The position numbers were made by a program, and so were the translations under genes. A DNA stretch of 64,000 nucleotides from Arthrobacter sp. 9V. Lineage in GTDB: Bacteria; Actinomycetota; Actinomycetes; Actinomycetales; Micrococcaceae. The stretch spans positions 2,785,016-2,849,015 of the forward strand of contig NZ_LR732912.1 of the NCBI RefSeq assembly GCF_902506065.1, given 5' to 3'. The notes beneath the pieces were generated by a model. It saw only the letters and a list, made by a program, of their open reading frames with translations. It made no database searches and had not been told where the DNA came from. Numbering within the stretch: the first letter of the stretch is position 1; every line of letters begins with the position of its first letter. Shown here in pieces: positions 61,496 through 64,000 of the stretch.

Positions 61496-63094
61496 CTAGT
61501 AGGCGAATGCCAGGACGTCGTCGCCGGACTTGCCCGGTCCTGCGTCGTCGTCGTTCTTGTGGTGGTGGTCGTTTGTGTCCTGTGCATGCGCCAGTTCCGG
61601 CATCGCCGAGGCAACGCCACCACGGATGTACTTGACCAAGAGCTTTACTTCCACCACCAACAGCACGGCATAGATGGCGGTAAGGACCACCAGCGAGGTC
61701 ATCAGCTCACCTGCGCTGACGCCCGGCGACACCGCGGCGGCAGTGAACATGAACACTTGGTCGATTCCGTTCATGTCCGGATTGGGGGCCACCACGAACG
61801 GCTGCCTGCCCATTTCGGTAAAGATCCACCCGGCGGCGTTGGCACCGAACGGTGCAAGGATTCCGAAAACGGCCAGACGCATGAGCCACTTCGATTCCGG
61901 GACTACGCCCTTGCGGGTCACCCACAAGGCGAGCAGGGCTGCGAACGCGGCAATGCCGCCGAAGCCGATCATCATGCGGAAGCCCCAGTAGGTGACTTCC
62001 ATGACGGGGACGTACTGGATTTCCTGTCCTGCGCGCTCACCGTAGAGCGGGTTGTCCGGGAGGTGCGTGCCGTACTTTTCCTTGTACTCGCCCAGAAGGC
62101 TGTTCACACCCTTGACCTCGGTGGTGAAATCACCCTTGGCCAGGAAGGAGAGGATGCCGGGCACTTCAATGACGGCCACGATGTCTTCACAGTTGGTGGC
62201 ACCGAGGTTGCCCACGCTCAGGACCGAGAAGCCCGTGCCGTCGTGGCAGGCAGCTTCTGCGGCTGCCATCTTCATGGGCTGCTGCTCAAACATGAGCTTG
62301 CCCTGCAAGTCACCGGTGAGGGCAGTTCCTGCGAAAGAAATCATGGCCACAACTGCACCGATTCGCAATGACGTCATCCACACGGTGTAATCGGTCTTGT
62401 CACGGCCCGGGATTGCGGCTTCGCCCGGGATCAGCTTGCCATCCTTGCCCACAACGTCAATGCCGTCGTGGCGCCGACGCCAGAGGTGGTACCAGGCGAT
62501 GCCCAGGAGGAAGGCCCCGGCTACAGCCAGCGCACCGAACAAGGTGTGGGGCACCGCAACCAGCGCCGTGTTGTTGGTGAACACAGCCCAGGCATCAGTC
62601 ATCACGGGCCGGCCATCCACCATTTCCACGCCCACTGGGTGCTGCATCCAGGAGTTCGCCACAATGATGAAGTAGGCGGAGAAGACCGAACCAATCACGG
62701 CGATCCACAAGCAGGCGAGGTGAACACCCCGTTTGAGCTGCTTCCAGCCAAAGATCCACAACCCCAGGAAGGTGGATTCAACGAAGAAGGCCAACAAGGC
62801 TTCGAGGGCCAGCGGCGCGCCAAAAACATCTCCGACGAAGCGGCTGTACTCGCTCCATGCCATGCCGAACTGGAATTCCTGGACGATACCGGTGGCTACA
62901 CCCATGATGAAGTTGATGAGGAAGAGCTTTCCCCAGAACTTGGTCATCCGCAGATATTGGGGCTTGCCGGTGCGGTACCAGATGGTCTGGATGATGGCCA
63001 CAACCAGGCCGAGGCCGATAGTGAGCGGCACCATCATGAAGTGGTAAACGGTGGTGATACCGAATTGCCAGCGTGCGATTTCCAAGGCGTCCAT
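61496..63094 (-). CDS. cydA: Cytochrome bd ubiquinol oxidase subunit I
   Basis: This subunit of 532 residues starts at the ATG of MDALEIARWQFGITT, with AAAGGA upstream; the frame continues to 63496 but this covers the operator region. The first helix HFMMVPLTIGLG carries the heme-ligand His, and the conserved GMAWSEYSRFVGDVFG, LAFFVESTFLGLW and NSWMQHPVGV segments follow. It binds the three hemes and the quinol. It is the first gene of cydA-cydB-cydDC. Two TTCTAC-N5-GTAGAA palindromes lie 42 and 67 bp upstream of its start. Confidence 0.96.
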   Translation of the reverse strand: MDALEIARWQFGITTVYHFMMVPLTIGLGLVVAIIQTIWYRTGKPQYLRMTKFWGKLFLINFIMGVATGIVQEFQFGMAWSEYSRFVGDVFGAPLALEALLAFFVESTFLGLWIFGWKQLKRGVHLACLWIAVIGSVFSAYFIIVANSWMQHPVGVEMVDGRPVMTDAWAVFTNNTALVAVPHTLFGALAVAGAFLLGIAWYHLWRRRHDGIDVVGKDGKLIPGEAAIPGRDKTDYTVWMTSLRIGAVVAMISFAGTALTGDLQGKLMFEQQPMKMAAAEAACHDGTGFSVLSVGNLGATNCEDIVAVIEVPGILSFLAKGDFTTEVKGVNSLLGEYKEKYGTHLPDNPLYGERAGQEIQYVPVMEVTYWGFRMMIGFGGIAAFAALLALWVTRKGVVPESKWLMRLAVFGILAPFGANAAGWIFTEMGRQPFVVAPNPDMNGIDQVFMFTAAAVSPGVSAGELMTSLVVLTAIYAVLLVVEVKLLVKYIRGGVASAMPELAHAQDTNDHHHKNDDDAGPGKSGDDVLAFAY

Positions 63095-63135
63095 GGCTGT
63101 CCTTTGTGCGGTGGACCGAAGTACGATGACCTTAC

Positions 63136-63152
63136 TTCTACGTCGCGTAGAA
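63136..63152. promoter_or_regulatory. Palindromic operator 1, upstream of cydA
   Basis: TTCTAC-GTCGC-GTAGAA, a 17-bp inverted repeat whose arms extend by one base pair (C/G). It lies 42 bp upstream of the cydA start. The two copies of the same arms that follow, and the adjacent BlaI-type gene, suggest a BlaI binding site. Confidence 0.7.
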
Positions 63153-63160
63153 AACTTCTC

Positions 63161-63177
63161 TTCTACACAGTGTAGAA
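63161..63177. promoter_or_regulatory. Palindromic operator 2, upstream of cydA
   Basis: TTCTACACAGTGTAGAA, a perfect 8-1-8 palindrome starting 25 bp after operator 1 (start to start). Its core TACAC-GTGTA resembles the BlaI/MecI/CopY box core (TACA..TGTA). The two sites flank the region where the cydA promoter should lie. Confidence 0.72.
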
Positions 63178-63259
63178 CAAATGGAAAGCACCGAAGCCCA
63201 TTCTTCAAGTGGCGTAACCCACGCGCAAGGGCCTGGAGTCCATTGCGGCGCGCCGATCT

Positions 63260-63276
63260 TTCTACCTCACGTAGAA
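63260..63276. promoter_or_regulatory. Palindromic operator 3, upstream of blaI
   Basis: TTCTAC-CTCAC-GTAGAA, the same arms and spacing as the two cydA-side sites, placed 98 bp before the BlaI-type start. It fits autoregulation of the repressor gene. A TAGAAT overlapping its right arm (63272-63277) could serve as a -10. Confidence 0.65.
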
Positions 63277-63374
63277 TGAAGGTCTGAAAAGCGGTAGATT
63301 TATTACGGAATGTTGGATCGTCGCTTCCGGCTGCAGGCACGCTGCACCGGAAAGCGGAAGGTAGGGACGTATAG

Positions 63375-63761
63375 ATGGCAAGTCTTGGGGAACTGGAACG
63401 GGCAGTGATGGATCTGCTCTGGGCAGGCCAGGAGGCTGCAACTGCCAACACACTGCGCGATCTTTTGGCGCAGGATTCCGAGGCCGGCGACGGCACCGCG
63501 GGTCATCAAGGCAAGGACCTGGCAGTAACCACGGTCCTTACGGTGCTCTCACGCCTGGAAAAGAAGGGCCTTGTTGAGCGCGAACGCGGAACGCGGCCCC
63601 ACCGCTACCAAGCAGTTTCCAGCCGCGCTGACCACACCGCTGAGCTCATGCACGAAGTCCTGGGCTCCGCTCCGGACCGCGAGGCCGTCCTTGCCCGCTT
63701 CATTGGTTCGGTCACTGAAAGTGAAGCCGCTACCCTGCGCAAACTGCTCGGCTACAATTAG
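63375..63761 (+). CDS. blaI: BlaI/MecI-type transcriptional repressor
   Basis: This 128-residue winged-helix repressor has the family's N-terminal DNA-binding domain (LGELERAVMDLLWAGQEA, VTTVLTVLSRLEKKGLVERER and the wing RPHRYQAV) and a C-terminal dimerisation helix pair ending SEAATLRKLLGYN. BlaI proteins bind inverted repeats and are cleaved or released when a partner BlaR/M56 protease senses a signal. Here an M56-type gene starts 5 bp downstream. Its divergent neighbour is the cytochrome bd operon rather than a beta-lactamase gene, and three TTCTAC-N5-GTAGAA sites lie in the region between. Confidence 0.92.
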   Translation: MASLGELERAVMDLLWAGQEAATANTLRDLLAQDSEAGDGTAGHQGKDLAVTTVLTVLSRLEKKGLVERERGTRPHRYQAVSSRADHTAELMHEVLGSAPDREAVLARFIGSVTESEAATLRKLLGYN

Positions 63762-63766
63762 CCACT

Positions 63767-64000
63767 ATGTTCTGGACCTCATACCTGCTTGCGGTCCTGG
63801 CATTGATTCTGGCGTGGCCGGTACCCGTGCTGTTGTCGCGCGCACAATGGCCGGCACGGTCACCTTTCACCGCCATGGTCCTGTGGCAGGCGATCGCCCT
63901 TGCCGGTGGTTTGTCCATGATCGGGGCCATGCTCGTCTACGGACTGGAACCGATCGGGGATAACCTGATCGCAGGGCTGAAGAGCTTGGCCGGGATGGTC
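63767..64000 (+). CDS. M56-family (BlaR-like) membrane metallopeptidase, N-terminal part
   Basis: The ATG at 63767 begins 5 bp after the BlaI stop and the frame runs off the right edge with 78 codons. The translation (MFWTSYLLAVLALILAWPVPV, then MVLWQAIALAGGLSMIGAMLVYGL) gives at least two hydrophobic helices, as at the start of M56/BlaR1-type proteases found next to BlaI in many actinobacteria. The HExxH site lies beyond the window, so the call depends on the operon pairing. Confidence 0.78.
   Translation, partial: MFWTSYLLAVLALILAWPVPVLLSRAQWPARSPFTAMVLWQAIALAGGLSMIGAMLVYGLEPIGDNLIAGLKSLAGMV

Noticed and set aside
63095..63496. N-terminal extension of CydA
   Set aside because: The extra residues cover the operator region and the start of blaI and do not resemble CydA; the ATG at 63094 has AAAGGA upstream.

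Overview
The window is chromosomal DNA from a high-GC actinobacterium, most likely a member of the Micrococcaceae close to Arthrobacter/Paenarthrobacter. This rests on the actinobacterial gene set (SepH, DUF3000, DUF3093, DUF3159, DUF3710, DUF4193, an MT0933-type small protein, a fused CydDC, CeoB/CeoC-type RCK proteins), on frequent GTG/TTG starts, and on an order of genes at 36.6-46.6 kb that matches from memory the Mycobacterium tuberculosis Rv2689c-Rv2699c neighbourhood. No transposase, integrase, phage gene, rRNA or CRISPR array was seen; this is mainly core chromosome.

Layout. 1-3.5 kb (minus): an FMN-riboswitch-controlled riboflavin operon ribM/pnuX-ribD-ribE-ribB-ribA, with ribA cut by the window edge. 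3.6-8.5 kb (minus): rpe, rsmB, fmt and def, preceded by an orphan PD-(D/E)XK nuclease-like gene and a possible 48-residue small gene. 8.6-10.7 kb: an ECF sigma factor whose reading frame runs into a convergent tRNA-Val gene, then a tRNA cluster (Gly-Cys-Val-Gly-Val-Gly) that contains a 228-bp tandem duplication. 10.8-19.6 kb: amino-acid permease, small MT0933-like protein, BenE transporter, zapE, sulfurtransferase plus sufE, ybaK, a membrane-anchored alpha/beta hydrolase, an unknown protein and msrB. 19.6-23.1 kb: a terminator-bounded operon of DUF6421, SDR oxidoreductase and threonine aldolase. 23.2-28.9 kb: DUF3000, RNase D, and a fadA-fadB beta-oxidation pair with a palindrome in its promoter, followed by an unusual 32-bp-period repeat array ending in a large hairpin. 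29-36.4 kb (minus): aldo/keto reductase, HhH protein, a coupled dxs-DUF402-unknown operon, and aconitase.

36.6-46.6 kb is the conserved actinobacterial block: TRAM-domain RNA methyltransferase with a KimA-like K+ transporter, divergent ceoB/ceoC, DUF3159/OB-fold/DUF3710, dut, DUF3093, DUF4193 and sepH. 46.6-54.8 kb: thymidine kinase with a repeat insertion, a phosphodiesterase-family protein, DUF5998, a GNAT/acyl-CoA synthetase fusion and parC. 54.8-56.9 kb: VOC, DinB and tandem-GNAT proteins. 56.9-64 kb: cydA-cydB-cydDC (cytochrome bd and its ABC exporter), divergent from a BlaI-type repressor and an M56 (BlaR-like) protease. Three identical-architecture palindromes (TTCTAC-N5-GTAGAA) lie between cydA and blaI and suggest that this sensor/repressor pair controls the bd oxidase. 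That locus, the uncharacterised DUF6421 cassette and the repeat array at 28.9 kb are the most promising places for something undescribed.
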